NCBI RefSeq assembly: GCF_016904885.1
Contig: NZ_JADWYI010000001.1
Coordinates: 1 to 64,000 of the forward strand
Direction of reading: 5' to 3'
Origin: Archangium primigenium
GTDB lineage: Bacteria > Myxococcota > Myxococcia > Myxococcales > Myxococcaceae
DNA: 64,000 nt
Positions 44,292 through 53,265 of the stretch are shown here, piece after piece. Numbering within the stretch: the stretch's first letter is position 1; the number at the start of each line of letters is the position of its first letter. Position numbers and translations under genes: made by a program. The notes under the pieces were generated by a model that was given only the letters and a program-made list of their open reading frames with translations, did no database searches and had not been told where the DNA came from.

Positions 44292-47200
44292 CGCGGCCCT
44301 CCCGAGGGTGTCACCCAGTGGCACAGCAGCTCCAGCAGACGGTCGGTGTCGACGGGCTTGGACAGGTAGTCGGATGCCCCCGCCTCCAGACACTTCTCGC
44401 GATCGTCCTTGAGGGCCCGCGCGGTGATGGCGATGACGGGCAGCGAGGCCCACCGGGGATCCGCGCGAATGGCGCGCGCGGTCTGGTAGCCGTCCATCTC
44501 CGGCATCATCACGTCCAGCAGGACCACCTCCAGCTCCGGGGTTTTCTCCAGGAGCTCCATGGCGGCCCGGCCGTCCTGGGCGAACGTGACGTGCATGCCA
44601 TGGTTCTCCAGAACACTGGTGAGCGCGAAGATGTTGCGGGCGTCATCGTCCACCAGCAGCACGTGGTGTCCGGCGAGCGCCTGGGTCCGTGCCCGCCACC
44701 GCTCCTCCACGGACGGGCCCTCGTGCGCGCCCGTCGTGGGAGCGGGCGCGGTGGGCGGGTGCAGCAGGGCCAGGAAGCTGGTCTCCGCCTCGGACAGGGG
44801 CTCGCTCGCCCGCTCGGGGCCGGCGTAGCGGCAGGGCAGGAAGAGGGTGAAGGTGCTGCCCGCGTCCCGGGCGCTCTTCACGCGGATCTCCCCGCCCAAC
44901 AGCCGCGCCAGCTCCCGGCTGATGGACAGCCCCAGGCCCGTGCCGCCGTACTTGCGGCTCGTGGTGCCATCGGCCTGCTGGAAGGCCTCGAAGATGAGCT
45001 TCTGCTTGTCCTCGGGGATGCCGATGCCGGTGTCGATGACGGCGAAGGCCAGCACCTGATCGGCCTCCACCAGCTCCGGGGCGGAGAGGCGATCCTCCGT
45101 GTCCGCGCGACGCACGCGCAGCGTCACCTGGCCCTCGCTGGTGAACTTGAAGGCGTTGGACAAGAGGTTCTTGAGGATCTGCTGCAGGCGCTTGGGGTCG
45201 GTGTAGAGCGTGGCGGGCACCTCGGGGCTGACCTCGGTGACCAGGGCCAGGTGCTTCTGCTCGGCCACGGCGCTGAAGGTGCGGCGGGCGAAGTCCACCA
45301 GCTCCATGAGCGCCACGTCCTGGGGCTCCACCTGCATCTTGCCGGCCTCCACCTTGGCCAGGTCGAGGATCTCGTTGATGAGGCTGAGCAGATCACCCCC
45401 CGAGGAGTAGATGGTCTCCGCGTACTCCACCTGCTTGTGGGCGAGCCGGCCGTCGGGGTTGTCCGCGAGCAGCTTGGCGAGCACGAGCATGCTGTTGAGG
45501 GGCGTGCGCAGCTCGTGGCTCATGTTGGCGAGGAACTCGCTCTTGTACTTGGAGATGAGCGAGAGCTGCTCGGCCTTCTCCTCCAGCGAGGAGCGCGCCT
45601 GCTCCACCTCGCGGTTCTTCTCCTCCACCTTGATGTTCTGCTGCTCGAGCAGCTTGGCCTTCTCCTCCAGTTCCAGCGCCTGGGCCTCCAGGGCGGAGTT
45701 GGAGCGGCGCAACTCCTGCTGCTGCAGGGTGAGTTCGCGCGACTGGCTTTGCAGCTCGTTGGCGAGGCTCTGCGATTGGCGCAAGAGCTCCTCGGTGCGC
45801 ATGTTGGCCATGATCATGTTGAGCACCACGCCGATGCTCTCGGTGAGCTGGTCCAGGAAGATCTGATGGATGGTGCTGAAGGGGTGGAAGGAGGCCAGCT
45901 CGATGACGGCCTTCACCGCGCCCTCGAAGAGCACGGGCAGGACGATGATGTTCAGGGGGCTCGCCTCGCCCAGACCCGAGGCGATGCGGATGTAGTCGTG
46001 GGGCACGTCCGTGAGCAGGAGCGTCTTCTTCTCCAGGGCGCACTGGCCCACGAGGCTCTCGCCCAGGCGGAAGCGGTTGGCCACCGTGCGGCGCTCGCGG
46101 TAGGCGTAGCTGGAGGTGAGCTTGGCCACGGGGGCGCCGTCCTCCACGTCCATGAGGAAGAAGGCGCCGTGGTGCGCGGACACCAGGGGCGTGAGCTCGG
46201 ACATGATGAGCCGGGACACGGCCTCCAGGTTCTTCTGGCCCTGCATCATCCCGGAGAACTTGGCCAGGTTCGTCTTGAGCCAGTCCTGCTCGGTGTTCTT
46301 CTGGGTCGTCTCCTTCAGGTTGACGATCATCTGGTTGATGTTGTCCTTGAGGGAGGCCACCTCCCCCTGGGCATCCACCGAGATGGAGCGCGTGAGGTCC
46401 CCCTTGGTCACCGCGGTGGCCACTTCCGAGATGGCGCGCACCTGGGTGGTGAGGTTGCCGGCGAGCTGGTTCACGTTGTCGGTGAGCTGGCGCCACGCCC
46501 CGCGCGCGCCGGGCACCTTGGCCTGGCCCCCGAGCTTGCCCTCGCGGCCCACCTCGCGCGCCACGCTGGACACCTGCTGGGCGAAGGTGCCGAGCGTGTC
46601 CGTCATGCCGTTGATGGTGTCGGCGAGCGCGGCCACCTCGCCCTTGGCGTCCACCACCAGCTTCTGGGTGAGGTCGCCGTTGGCCACCGCCGTCACCACC
46701 CGCACGATGCCGCGCACCTGGGTGGTGAGGTTGCGCGCCATGAGGTTCACGTTGTCCGTGAGATCCTTCCACGTGCCGGCGACCCCGGGCACCCGGGCCT
46801 GGCCTCCGAGCTTGCCCTCCGTGCCCACCTCGCGCGCCACGCGTGTCACCTCGCTGGCGAACGCGTTGAGCTGGTCCACCATGGTGTTGATGGTGTCCTT
46901 GAGCTCGAGGATCTCGCCCTTGGCGTCCACGGTGATCTTCTTGGACAGGTCGCCGTTGGCCACCGCGGTGGTCACCTTGGCGATGTTGCGCACCTGGTTG
47001 GTGAGGTTGCTCGCCATGGAGTTCACGCTGTCGGTGAGGTCCTCCCAGACGCCGCTCACGCCCTGCACCTCGGCTTGACCGCCGAGCTTGCCCTCGGTGC
47101 CCACTTCCTTCGCCACGCGCGTCACCTCGGCGGCGAAGGAGCGCAGCTGGTCCACCATGGTGTTGATGGTGTCCTTGAGCTCGAGGATCTCCCCCTTCAC

Positions 47201-48502
47201 GTCCACGGTGATCTTGCGCGACAGGTCCCCGTTGGCCACGGCCGTGGTGACGAGCGCGATGTTGCGCACCTGGCTGGTGAGGTTGCTCGCCATGGAGTTC
47301 ACGTTGTCCGTGAGGTCCTTCCACGTCCCGCTCACGCCCGGCACGTCCGCCTGGGCGCCGAGCTTGCCCTCCACGCCCACCGTCTTGGCGACGCTCGTCA
47401 CCTGGTCGGCGAAGATGCCCAGCGTCTTGGTCATGCTGTTGAGCGTGTCGGCGAGCGCGGCCACCTCGCCCTTGGCGTCCACCACCAGCTTCTGGGTGAG
47501 GTCGCCGTTGGCCACCGCCGTCACCACCTTCACGATGCCGCGCACCTGGGTGGTGAGGTTGGTCGCCATGAGGTTCACGTTGTCGGTGAGGTCCTTCCAC
47601 ACGCCCGACACGCCCGGCACATGGGCCTGGCCCCCGAGCTTGCCCTCGGTGCCCACTTCCTTCGCCACACGCGTCACCTCGCCCGCGAACGAGCGGAGCT
47701 GATCCACCATGGTGTTGACGGTGTTCTTGAGCTCCAGCACCTCGCCGCGCGCGTCCACGGTGATCTTCCGCGACAGGTCGCCGCGCGCCACGGACGTGGT
47801 GACCTCGGCGATGTTGCGCACCTGGGCGGTGAGGTTGTTGGCGAGCTGGTTCACGCTGTCGGTGAGGTCCTTCCACACGCCCGACACGCCCGGCACCCGG
47901 GCCTGGCCGCCCAGCTTGCCCTCGGTACTCACCTCGCGCGCCACGCGTGTCACCTCGGCCGAGAAGGAACCGAGCTGATCCACCATGGCGTTCACCGTGG
48001 TGCCGATGCGCCAGAACTCGCCCTTCATGGGCTGGCCCGGCTGGTCGAGCGCCATCTTCTGGGTGAGGTCGCCCCGGGCCACGGCGTCCAGCACCCGCGC
48101 CACCTCCGTGGTGGGCTGCACCAGGGAGGCGATGAGCGCGTTGAGGGCGCCGATGCCGCTCGCCCAGCCCCCGCCCACCAGGCCCAGGGACGCCCGCTCG
48201 TCCATCCGCCCCTCGCGGCCCACCACCTGCTCCATGCGCACCAGCTCGTCGCGCATGCGCTGGTGCATGCCCACCAGGCCGTTGAAGGCGTGCGCCACCT
48301 CCTCCATCGCCACCGGACAGTTCTCGGGAGACAGGCGCGCGGAGAAATCCCCCGCCTTGGCGGCCCTCAAGGCCTCCAAGAGGTCATCCAGGGCACGGAC
48401 GGTGGAGACGCGGCGGACCCGGACACTGCGTCCGGCGGACGTGGCGGCGCGCACCTTCTTTCCAGACGAGGGACGCGTGGAGGGACGGGACCGGGGCTTC
48501 AC
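44288..48502 (-). CDS. Poly-HAMP hybrid histidine kinase (HAMP x8, GAF, HisKA, ATPase, REC)
   Basis: This is a very large cytoplasmic kinase of about 1404 residues. The N-terminal half is a chain of about eight HAMP-type units (residues about 60-710). Each is marked by a GDLTQKL/GDLSRKI-like motif followed by [12 protein letters not shown], at a 92-residue period. A GAF domain follows ([16 protein letters not shown]), then a long coiled coil, HisKA ([16 protein letters not shown], near 994), ATPase ([13 protein letters not shown]) and a C-terminal receiver ([15 protein letters not shown], near 1329). The layout matches fungal group III/Nik1-type osmosensing kinases. GTG 48502 follows CAGGAG. 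It overlaps the REC-PAS-kinase start. Confidence 0.93.
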   Translation of the reverse strand: MKPRSRPSTRPSSGKKVRAATSAGRSVRVRRVSTVRALDDLLEALRAAKAGDFSARLSPENCPVAMEEVAHAFNGLVGMHQRMRDELVRMEQVVGREGRMDERASLGLVGGGWASGIGALNALIASLVQPTTEVARVLDAVARGDLTQKMALDQPGQPMKGEFWRIGTTVNAMVDQLGSFSAEVTRVAREVSTEGKLGGQARVPGVSGVWKDLTDSVNQLANNLTAQVRNIAEVTTSVARGDLSRKITVDARGEVLELKNTVNTMVDQLRSFAGEVTRVAKEVGTEGKLGGQAHVPGVSGVWKDLTDNVNLMATNLTTQVRGIVKVVTAVANGDLTQKLVVDAKGEVAALADTLNSMTKTLGIFADQVTSVAKTVGVEGKLGAQADVPGVSGTWKDLTDNVNSMASNLTSQVRNIALVTTAVANGDLSRKITVDVKGEILELKDTINTMVDQLRSFAAEVTRVAKEVGTEGKLGGQAEVQGVSGVWEDLTDSVNSMASNLTNQVRNIAKVTTAVANGDLSKKITVDAKGEILELKDTINTMVDQLNAFASEVTRVAREVGTEGKLGGQARVPGVAGTWKDLTDNVNLMARNLTTQVRGIVRVVTAVANGDLTQKLVVDAKGEVAALADTINGMTDTLGTFAQQVSSVAREVGREGKLGGQAKVPGARGAWRQLTDNVNQLAGNLTTQVRAISEVATAVTKGDLTRSISVDAQGEVASLKDNINQMIVNLKETTQKNTEQDWLKTNLAKFSGMMQGQKNLEAVSRLIMSELTPLVSAHHGAFFLMDVEDGAPVAKLTSSYAYRERRTVANRFRLGESLVGQCALEKKTLLLTDVPHDYIRIASGLGEASPLNIIVLPVLFEGAVKAVIELASFHPFSTIHQIFLDQLTESIGVVLNMIMANMRTEELLRQSQSLANELQSQSRELTLQQQELRRSNSALEAQALELEEKAKLLEQQNIKVEEKNREVEQARSSLEEKAEQLSLISKYKSEFLANMSHELRTPLNSMLVLAKLLADNPDGRLAHKQVEYAETIYSSGGDLLSLINEILDLAKVEAGKMQVEPQDVALMELVDFARRTFSAVAEQKHLALVTEVSPEVPATLYTDPKRLQQILKNLLSNAFKFTSEGQVTLRVRRADTEDRLSAPELVEADQVLAFAVIDTGIGIPEDKQKLIFEAFQQADGTTSRKYGGTGLGLSISRELARLLGGEIRVKSARDAGSTFTLFLPCRYAGPERASEPLSEAETSFLALLHPPTAPAPTTGAHEGPSVEERWRARTQALAGHHVLLVDDDARNIFALTSVLENHGMHVTFAQDGRAAMELLEKTPELEVVLLDVMMPEMDGYQTARAIRADPRWASLPVIAITARALKDDREKCLEAGASDYLSKPVDTDRLLELLCHWVTPSGGPR
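46380..48085 (-). repeat. Tandem HAMP-coding DNA repeats, 276-bp period
   Basis: Within the poly-HAMP kinase, about six consecutive units of 92 codons (276 bp) are similar at the DNA level; the first unit is 97 codons. Boundaries are approximate. Confidence 0.8.
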
Positions 48503-48613
48503 GGTGGCTCCTGGGCCGAAGGTTGGCGTTATCCCAACCTCGCAACGCGCCCGGGTTCCTCCCCACCCAGGTGCCCCCATCCACCATGGTGAGCGCCTGG
48601 CTGGACGCCCGCA

Positions 48614-49045
48614 CTACGAGCCGTCGGCCAGGAACTTCGCGCGCAGGGCCGGGCCGGGAATCGGACAGGCCTCGTACTTGCCGATGAGCCGGTAGCGGTT
48701 GCGCGCCACGCGGTCGTAGAACCAGTCCCCGAGCGGCCGGGGCACGAGCCCCATCACCCAGCCCAGGGCCTTCCAGCCACCGCCCAGTTCCCGCAGAACC
48801 GCGCGCACGGCGGCGTACTTCCACAGGAGCCGCTCGTCGGGGGTGTCGCGCCCGATGAGCAGGTACACCCCGTCCAGCGCCGCCGCGTCCTTGCCGTAGC
48901 GCGCCAGGGTCTCGTGGGCCCGGGGGCTCTGCAGGGCGGCGAAGCGGAAGGTGTCGTGCCGGTCGCGCGCGTGGATGAAGTGCACCGAGTGGTCACACAT
49001 CACACAAACGCCATCGAAGAACAGCTCGTGCTTCGGTGCGGGCAT
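48614..49045 (-). CDS. DCC-family thiol-disulfide oxidoreductase-like protein
   Basis: The 143-residue protein has the CxxC motif of the DCC (DUF393/YuxK) family in ELFFDGVCVMCDHSVHF (Cys14 and Cys17). The remaining pattern also fits: FRFAALQSPRAHETL, YLLIGRDTPDERLLWKYAAV, and YDRVARNRYRLIGKYEACP. The family is thioredoxin-like but its role is not settled. AGGGAG precedes the ATG. It is upstream of the poly-HAMP kinase on the same strand with a 111-bp gap that holds a 7-bp stem (48520-48540). It is divergent from allA. Confidence 0.85.
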   Translation of the reverse strand: MPAPKHELFFDGVCVMCDHSVHFIHARDRHDTFRFAALQSPRAHETLARYGKDAAALDGVYLLIGRDTPDERLLWKYAAVRAVLRELGGGWKALGWVMGLVPRPLGDWFYDRVARNRYRLIGKYEACPIPGPALRAKFLADGS

Positions 49046-49146
49046 GCGCGCTCCCTCGAAGGATCCGGGCCACCCATGAGATAACAGGCCAGGAGGCCTC
49101 CCGCACTCGACCATGACCGGGGGCGCCCCAGGGAGGGTGAGTGGCG

Positions 49147-49647
49147 ATGATTCAGCCCATCAGGGAAGCACTGACGGCGGAGGACTTCGCGGCGTATGGC
49201 CAGGTGGTGGAGGTGCCCGACACGGGCGGGCGCCTCATCAACAATGGGACGGCCTGGCGCTACGACGACGTGGCGGAGTTGGCGCTGGACCGCGACGGGG
49301 GCCGGCCCCTGCTCAGCCTCTTCCGGGTGCAGCCCGCGCGCTTCCCACTGCGCTGCACGCAGTTGGAGCGCCACCCCACGTCCAGCCAGCTCTTCCTGCC
49401 GCTCGGGGAGCGGCCCTTCCTCGTGGTGGTGGCCCTGGGCCGGGACGCGCCGGACCCCGCCACGCTGCGCGTCTTCGTCACCAACGGCCACCAGGGCGTC
49501 AACTACGCGCCGGGCACCTGGCACCACCCCACGCTCGCCCTGGAGGTGGAGACGGACTTCCTCGTGCTCGGGCGCGCGGACACGCGCCCCGGGGACAACT
49601 GCGACGAGCTGCCCTTCGAGGGCGACATGGTCTTCGAGCTGACCTGA
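49147..49647 (+). CDS. allA: Ureidoglycolate lyase
   Basis: The 166-residue cupin-fold enzyme has AYGQVVEVPD, GTAWRYDDVAELAL, TSSQLFLPLGERPFLVVVAL and the diagnostic NYAPGTWHHPTLALEVETDF with its double histidine. It splits ureidoglycolate to glyoxylate and urea at the end of purine/allantoin breakdown. ATG 49147 sits nine bases after GGGAGGG; GTG 49141 would be too close. No other allantoin gene is present here. It is divergent from the DCC gene and converges with the anti-sigma gene. Confidence 0.9.
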   Translation: MIQPIREALTAEDFAAYGQVVEVPDTGGRLINNGTAWRYDDVAELALDRDGGRPLLSLFRVQPARFPLRCTQLERHPTSSQLFLPLGERPFLVVVALGRDAPDPATLRVFVTNGHQGVNYAPGTWHHPTLALEVETDFLVLGRADTRPGDNCDELPFEGDMVFELT

Positions 49648-49671
49648 CGGCCCTGGAGGGCTCGCTGGCGC

Positions 49672-50418
49672 CTACCGGGGCGAGAGCGTGAGGGACGTCT
49701 CGGACAGCGCGCGGCCCTGGGCGTCCCGGAAGCGCGCCTGGACCTTCAGGGGCCCCGAGAGCCAGCCGCCCTGGACCGGGGTGCTGTGCGGCAGGGGCAC
49801 GTCCACCCCGGGGGCGAGCGGCGCCCCGTCGCCCTCGGTGGAGAAGAAGCGCAGGGGCTCGCCCGCGGGGCCCGGGGCCTCCACCGTGAGCCGCGCCGCC
49901 TCGGGCGCCGTGTAGCTGAACTGCACTGCGTCGCCCTCGCCGCACACGAGCGCGCCGCCCGGGCCCGCCTCCCCGAGCACCCGGCCCTCCGGCCCCACGC
50001 AGAAGGCACGCAGGCCCCAGGCGCCCGTGGCCGGGCCTCCCCGCGCGCCCCACTCGGACTCCGGCGCGCGCATCCGGGGCACCACCACCACGAGCGCCAC
50101 CGCGGCCACCGCCAGCCCCGCCAACGACGGCAGGACGAAGGAGGGCAGCGTGAAGCGGGCCCGCGCGGGCGGACGGGCCGCCTGGGGCGCCTGGGCCAGC
50201 CGCGCGAACAGCTCCTTCTCCAGGAGCGCCTGGCGGTTCTCCGGGAGGGCACGTCCCTCCAGGGCGGAGTCCACCCGGCTCATCCGCTCGTACACCTCGC
50301 GGCACGCGGCGCACCCGGCCACGTGCTCGCGCAGCCGCGCGTAGCCCTCGGGGTCCAGGCTGCCCTCGAAGAGCGCCCGCAGGGCCTGCTTCGCCTGTCG
50401 GTCCGTGCACTGGGTCAT
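49672..50418 (-). CDS. Zinc-finger anti-sigma factor-like membrane protein
   Basis: The 248-residue protein has an N-terminal zinc-binding anti-sigma motif (His32-x3-Cys36-x2-Cys39 in REHVAGCAACREVYERM). One membrane helix follows near residues 105-125 (FVLPSLAGLAVAAVALVVVV), then a periplasmic domain of about 120 residues of unknown fold (FSYTAPEAARLTVEAPGPAG). Its ATG overlaps the sigma factor stop (ATGA). It should hold the sigma factor inactive until an envelope signal arrives. The downstream secreted caspase operon, on the other strand, is a candidate regulon. Confidence 0.85.
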   Translation of the reverse strand: MTQCTDRQAKQALRALFEGSLDPEGYARLREHVAGCAACREVYERMSRVDSALEGRALPENRQALLEKELFARLAQAPQAARPPARARFTLPSFVLPSLAGLAVAAVALVVVVPRMRAPESEWGARGGPATGAWGLRAFCVGPEGRVLGEAGPGGALVCGEGDAVQFSYTAPEAARLTVEAPGPAGEPLRFFSTEGDGAPLAPGVDVPLPHSTPVQGGWLSGPLKVQARFRDAQGRALSETSLTLSPR

Positions 50419-51065
50419 GACTGGCCTCGTCGCTTGAGGAAACTCCACCCCTTGAGCTCGATGTCCTCGAGGTACCCCTTGGACTGGAGGAACTCGAGCA
50501 GCCGGGTCTTGAGCCCCAGCTCCCGGCGCCGCACCTGGATGCGCGTCATCCCCAGCCGCTCCGCCGCCCCCTCCTGCGCCAGGCCCTCCTCGCCAAAGCG
50601 CAGCTCGAAGAGCCGGCGCTCCTCCGTGCTCAACCCATCCTTGAAGTCCGACAACAGCCCCTCCACCTCTTGGTCCTCCAATATCCGCGCCGACTCCAGC
50701 CCCTCCGCCACCGCCTCCCCACCCACCTCCTCGAAGGGCTCCAGCCCCACCGCCACCTCGCGCTGCCGCGCCTGCTCCAGGAGCACGTTGCGGGCGATCC
50801 CCACCAGGAAGTGCTGATAGGGGCGCACCCCGTCGTAGGCCTGCCGGGTCCTCGGCTCGAACGCCCGGGCGAAGGTCTCCAGGACCGTGTTCTCCACCTC
50901 CAGCGCGCCCTGGAAGGAGGTGCTGCCCCGGGCCCGCCAGACCATGCCCCTGAGCATCCGGGCCAGGCCCTCCGCATGCGCCCGGTACACCCGCCCCATC
51001 GTCGCCGGGTCGCCTTCCCGAAAGGCCTGCAATGTCCGTGTGTCCCACTCCATCACCTCGGCCAC
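50415..51065 (-). CDS. ECF-type (sigma-70 family) sigma factor
   Basis: The product of about 216 residues has a region 2-like segment (GRVYRAHAEGLARMLRGMVW, then RPYQHFLVGIARNVLLEQAR) and a region 4-like end (LSTEERRLFELRFGEEGLAQ, EGAAERLGMTRIQVRRRE). It is longer than a minimal ECF factor and has an insert around residues 105-130. It is co-translated with a zinc-finger anti-sigma factor. The start may be GTG 51065 or ATG 51053; the shorter one has GAGG close by. It is divergent from the caspase operon, and the 200-bp gap holds repeats that could be its promoter or operator. Confidence 0.83.
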   Translation of the reverse strand: MAEVMEWDTRTLQAFREGDPATMGRVYRAHAEGLARMLRGMVWRARGSTSFQGALEVENTVLETFARAFEPRTRQAYDGVRPYQHFLVGIARNVLLEQARQREVAVGLEPFEEVGGEAVAEGLESARILEDQEVEGLLSDFKDGLSTEERRLFELRFGEEGLAQEGAAERLGMTRIQVRRRELGLKTRLLEFLQSKGYLEDIELKGWSFLKRRGQS

Positions 51066-51157
51066 TTAGCGTGCCCAGCCTCCGACGTCATCCATCCCCT
51101 CTCCCTCCAGTTGTCGGGGCCCGGAGGGGTTGGATCCCACGCCGTGAGAAAAACCGT

Positions 51158-51195
51158 GTCTCGGTCGCCCAGAGGACAGAGGGGCGACCTGAGAC
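51158..51195. promoter_or_regulatory. Inverted repeat plus extra GGGGCGACC copy between sigma factor and caspase operon
   Basis: GTCTCGGTCGCCC (51158-51170) pairs with GGGCGACCTGAGAC (51182-51195), 13 base pairs with one bulged T and an 11-nt loop. A further direct copy of GGGGCGACC lies at 51215-51223. It could be an operator or an mRNA 5' hairpin of the caspase operon; the sigma-factor link is inference. Confidence 0.45.
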
Positions 51196-51265
51196 GGGAG
51201 GGGCGGCAATCGACGGGGCGACCCTTGCCCCGCCCCTCGGCTCCCAGGGACACTTGTTGTCTCCT

Positions 51266-52528
51266 ATGCAACTGCTCCGAAGCGCCCTGGTGGTGGCCGG
51301 CTGCGCGGTGTTCCTCGGGAGTGCGTCCGCGGGTGCCGCGCCCGAGCGGCCCGCCTACGCCCTCATCGTCGCCAACAACGTGGGGCTGGAGCCCCAGCAG
51401 GCCCCCCTGCGCTACGCGGACGACGACGGGGCGCGGTACTACGAATTGCTCGCGCCGCGCGTGAAGGAAGCCGTGCTGCTCACGGTGCTGGACGCCGACA
51501 CCCAGGCGCTGCACCCGGGGCTGGCCGGCCGCACCACGCCGCCCACCCGCGCCGCGCTCCAGGAGGCGCTCGGCCGACTCAACACGCGCATGGCGGAGGA
51601 CAAGGCCCGGGGCGCCCAGCCGGTGCTCTATTTCGTCTTCACCGGCCACGGCAAACGCGGGGCCGCGGGCGAGGGCGCGGTGAGCCTGCTGGATGGGGCC
51701 TTCACCCGGACGGACCTCTATACCCAGGTGCTCGCGCCCAGCACCGCCAGCCGCGTGCACCTCATCGTGGACGCGTGCGACTCGTACTTCTTCGTCAACT
51801 CGCGCGGCGCCCTGCCCACCGGCCCCGCGCAGTTGAGCGCGGTGCGCGACACGCTCGCCGCGCGCGAGCTCTCGCGCTACCCGCACGTGGGCGCCGTGCT
51901 GTCCACCACGCGCGAGCAGGAGAGCCACGAGTGGAGCGCCATCCGCTCGGGCGTCTTCAGCCACCAGGTGCTCTCGGCGCTCGCGGGCGCCGCGGACGTC
52001 AACGCGGACGGGCGCGTGGAGTATTCGGAGCTGCAGGCCTTCATCGCCGCGGCCAACCAGGGCGTGGACGACGTGCGCGGCCGGCTGGACGTGTCCATCC
52101 AACCGCCGGAGATGGACCGCACCCTGCCGCTGGTGGACTTGAAGGAGCGCTCGCGCCTGGGCTTCCTCCTGCTGCCGCCGGGGCTGGAGGGCCGGCTGTG
52201 GGTGGAGGACGCGCGGGGCCTGCGCGTGGCGGAGCTGCACAAGGAGCGCGAGCGCCCGGTGGTGCTGGGGCTGCCCCCGAGCGAGCGCTACTTCCTGCGC
52301 ACCCAGGGGCGCGAGGCCCCCTTCCGCTTCGCCCGGGAGGGGGCGGTGGTGGACGCGGGCGGCCTGGGCTGGCGCGACAACGCCTTCGCCGCGCGGGGCG
52401 CCGTGGAGGACGCCTTCCGCGAGCGGCTCTTCTCCGTGCCCTTCGGCCCGCGCTTCTACCAGGGCTACATGGCCAGCATCGGGCAGACGCCCGTGGCGGC
52501 CGAGCTGGAGCCGGACCTCTCGCCATGA
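51266..52528 (+). CDS. Secreted caspase-like (C14) protease
   Basis: The 420-residue protein has a signal peptide (LLRSALVVAGCAVFLGSASA). The caspase fold follows with YALIVANNVG, the catalytic His128 in YFVFTGHGKRG and catalytic Cys171 in HLIVDACDSYFF. The gap between them (43 residues) is normal for metacaspase-like C14 enzymes. An EF-hand-like loop is near residues 232-244 (DVNADGRVEYSEL), suggesting calcium dependence. The C terminus is a beta-rich domain of unknown type. It is the first of three overlapping genes and is divergent from the sigma/anti-sigma pair. Confidence 0.87.
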   Translation: MQLLRSALVVAGCAVFLGSASAGAAPERPAYALIVANNVGLEPQQAPLRYADDDGARYYELLAPRVKEAVLLTVLDADTQALHPGLAGRTTPPTRAALQEALGRLNTRMAEDKARGAQPVLYFVFTGHGKRGAAGEGAVSLLDGAFTRTDLYTQVLAPSTASRVHLIVDACDSYFFVNSRGALPTGPAQLSAVRDTLAARELSRYPHVGAVLSTTREQESHEWSAIRSGVFSHQVLSALAGAADVNADGRVEYSELQAFIAAANQGVDDVRGRLDVSIQPPEMDRTLPLVDLKERSRLGFLLLPPGLEGRLWVEDARGLRVAELHKERERPVVLGLPPSERYFLRTQGREAPFRFAREGAVVDAGGLGWRDNAFAARGAVEDAFRERLFSVPFGPRFYQGYMASIGQTPVAAELEPDLSP

Positions 52529-53265
52529 GCCCGTTCGCGCTCGCGCTCGCCCTGACGCTCACGCAGGCGCCCTGCCAGGGCGAGCGGGTGGTGCTCTTGC
52601 CCCTGCAACCCGTGGCGCTGTCGGCGGCGGAGGCGCGCGGGGTGGAGGAGCGCGTGCGCCGGGCGATGGACACCCTGCCGGGCGTGTGTCTGGAGCCGCG
52701 CGCGGAGACGGTGGCGCGGCTGCGCGCGCGGGGCGGTCGGCTCGCGGGCTGCTCGGACGCGGCGTGCCGGGGCGCGCAGGTGGCGGCGCTCGGCGCCCGG
52801 CGGCTGGTGCGCGGCTCGGCGCTGGGCGTGGGGGGCTCGCACGCGGCGGCGCTCACCCTGGTGGACCGCGAGGGCCACGAGACCCAGGCCACGCTGGAGC
52901 TCGCGTCCGAGGGCACGGCCCCGGCGGACGGCGAGCGGCTGCGCGCGGCCTTCGCGGCGGTGTGGAGCCCGGGCGAGGGCCCCGGCACCGCGCGCGCCCG
53001 GGGCCCCTGGCCCACGGTGCTCTGGGCGGCGGGGGGCGTGGCGCTCGCGGCGGGCGTGGGCTTCGGGCTCGCGTCGCGCGGTGGCCAGTCCGCCCTGTCC
53101 ACCGGGGCCGCGGGCTGCGCGGGCGAGGGCGCCGTCTTCCGCGACTGCGTCACCCAACGGCTGCAGCGCGGGCGGCTCCAGGCGCGCACCGCCAACGCCC
53201 TGTGGGGCGCGGGGGCGCTGCTGGGCGTGGGGGGAACCGTGCTCTTCGTCTGGGAGCTGCCATGA
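52525..53265 (+). CDS. Caspase-operon membrane protein, unknown
   Basis: The 246-residue protein begins with a signal-like segment (MSPFALALALTLTQAPCQGE). A globular part of about 130 residues with several cysteines follows (RGGRLAGCSDAACRGAQVAA). It ends with two membrane helices (TVLWAAGGVALAAGVGFGLA and GAGALLGVGGTVLFVW). Its ATG overlaps the caspase stop, and its stop overlaps the next ATG. Co-translation suggests a complex with the protease. The family is not recognised. Confidence 0.72.
   Translation: MSPFALALALTLTQAPCQGERVVLLPLQPVALSAAEARGVEERVRRAMDTLPGVCLEPRAETVARLRARGGRLAGCSDAACRGAQVAALGARRLVRGSALGVGGSHAAALTLVDREGHETQATLELASEGTAPADGERLRAAFAAVWSPGEGPGTARARGPWPTVLWAAGGVALAAGVGFGLASRGGQSALSTGAAGCAGEGAVFRDCVTQRLQRGRLQARTANALWGAGALLGVGGTVLFVWELP

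Noticed and set aside
46380-48085. Possible CRISPR-like repeat array
   Set aside because: Repeats are 276 bp, contiguous and in frame, encoding HAMP units; no spacers.
44318-48592. 1424-codon plus-strand frame opposite the poly-HAMP kinase
   Set aside because: Its repeats mirror the HAMP repeats of the real gene on the minus strand, so it is a shadow.
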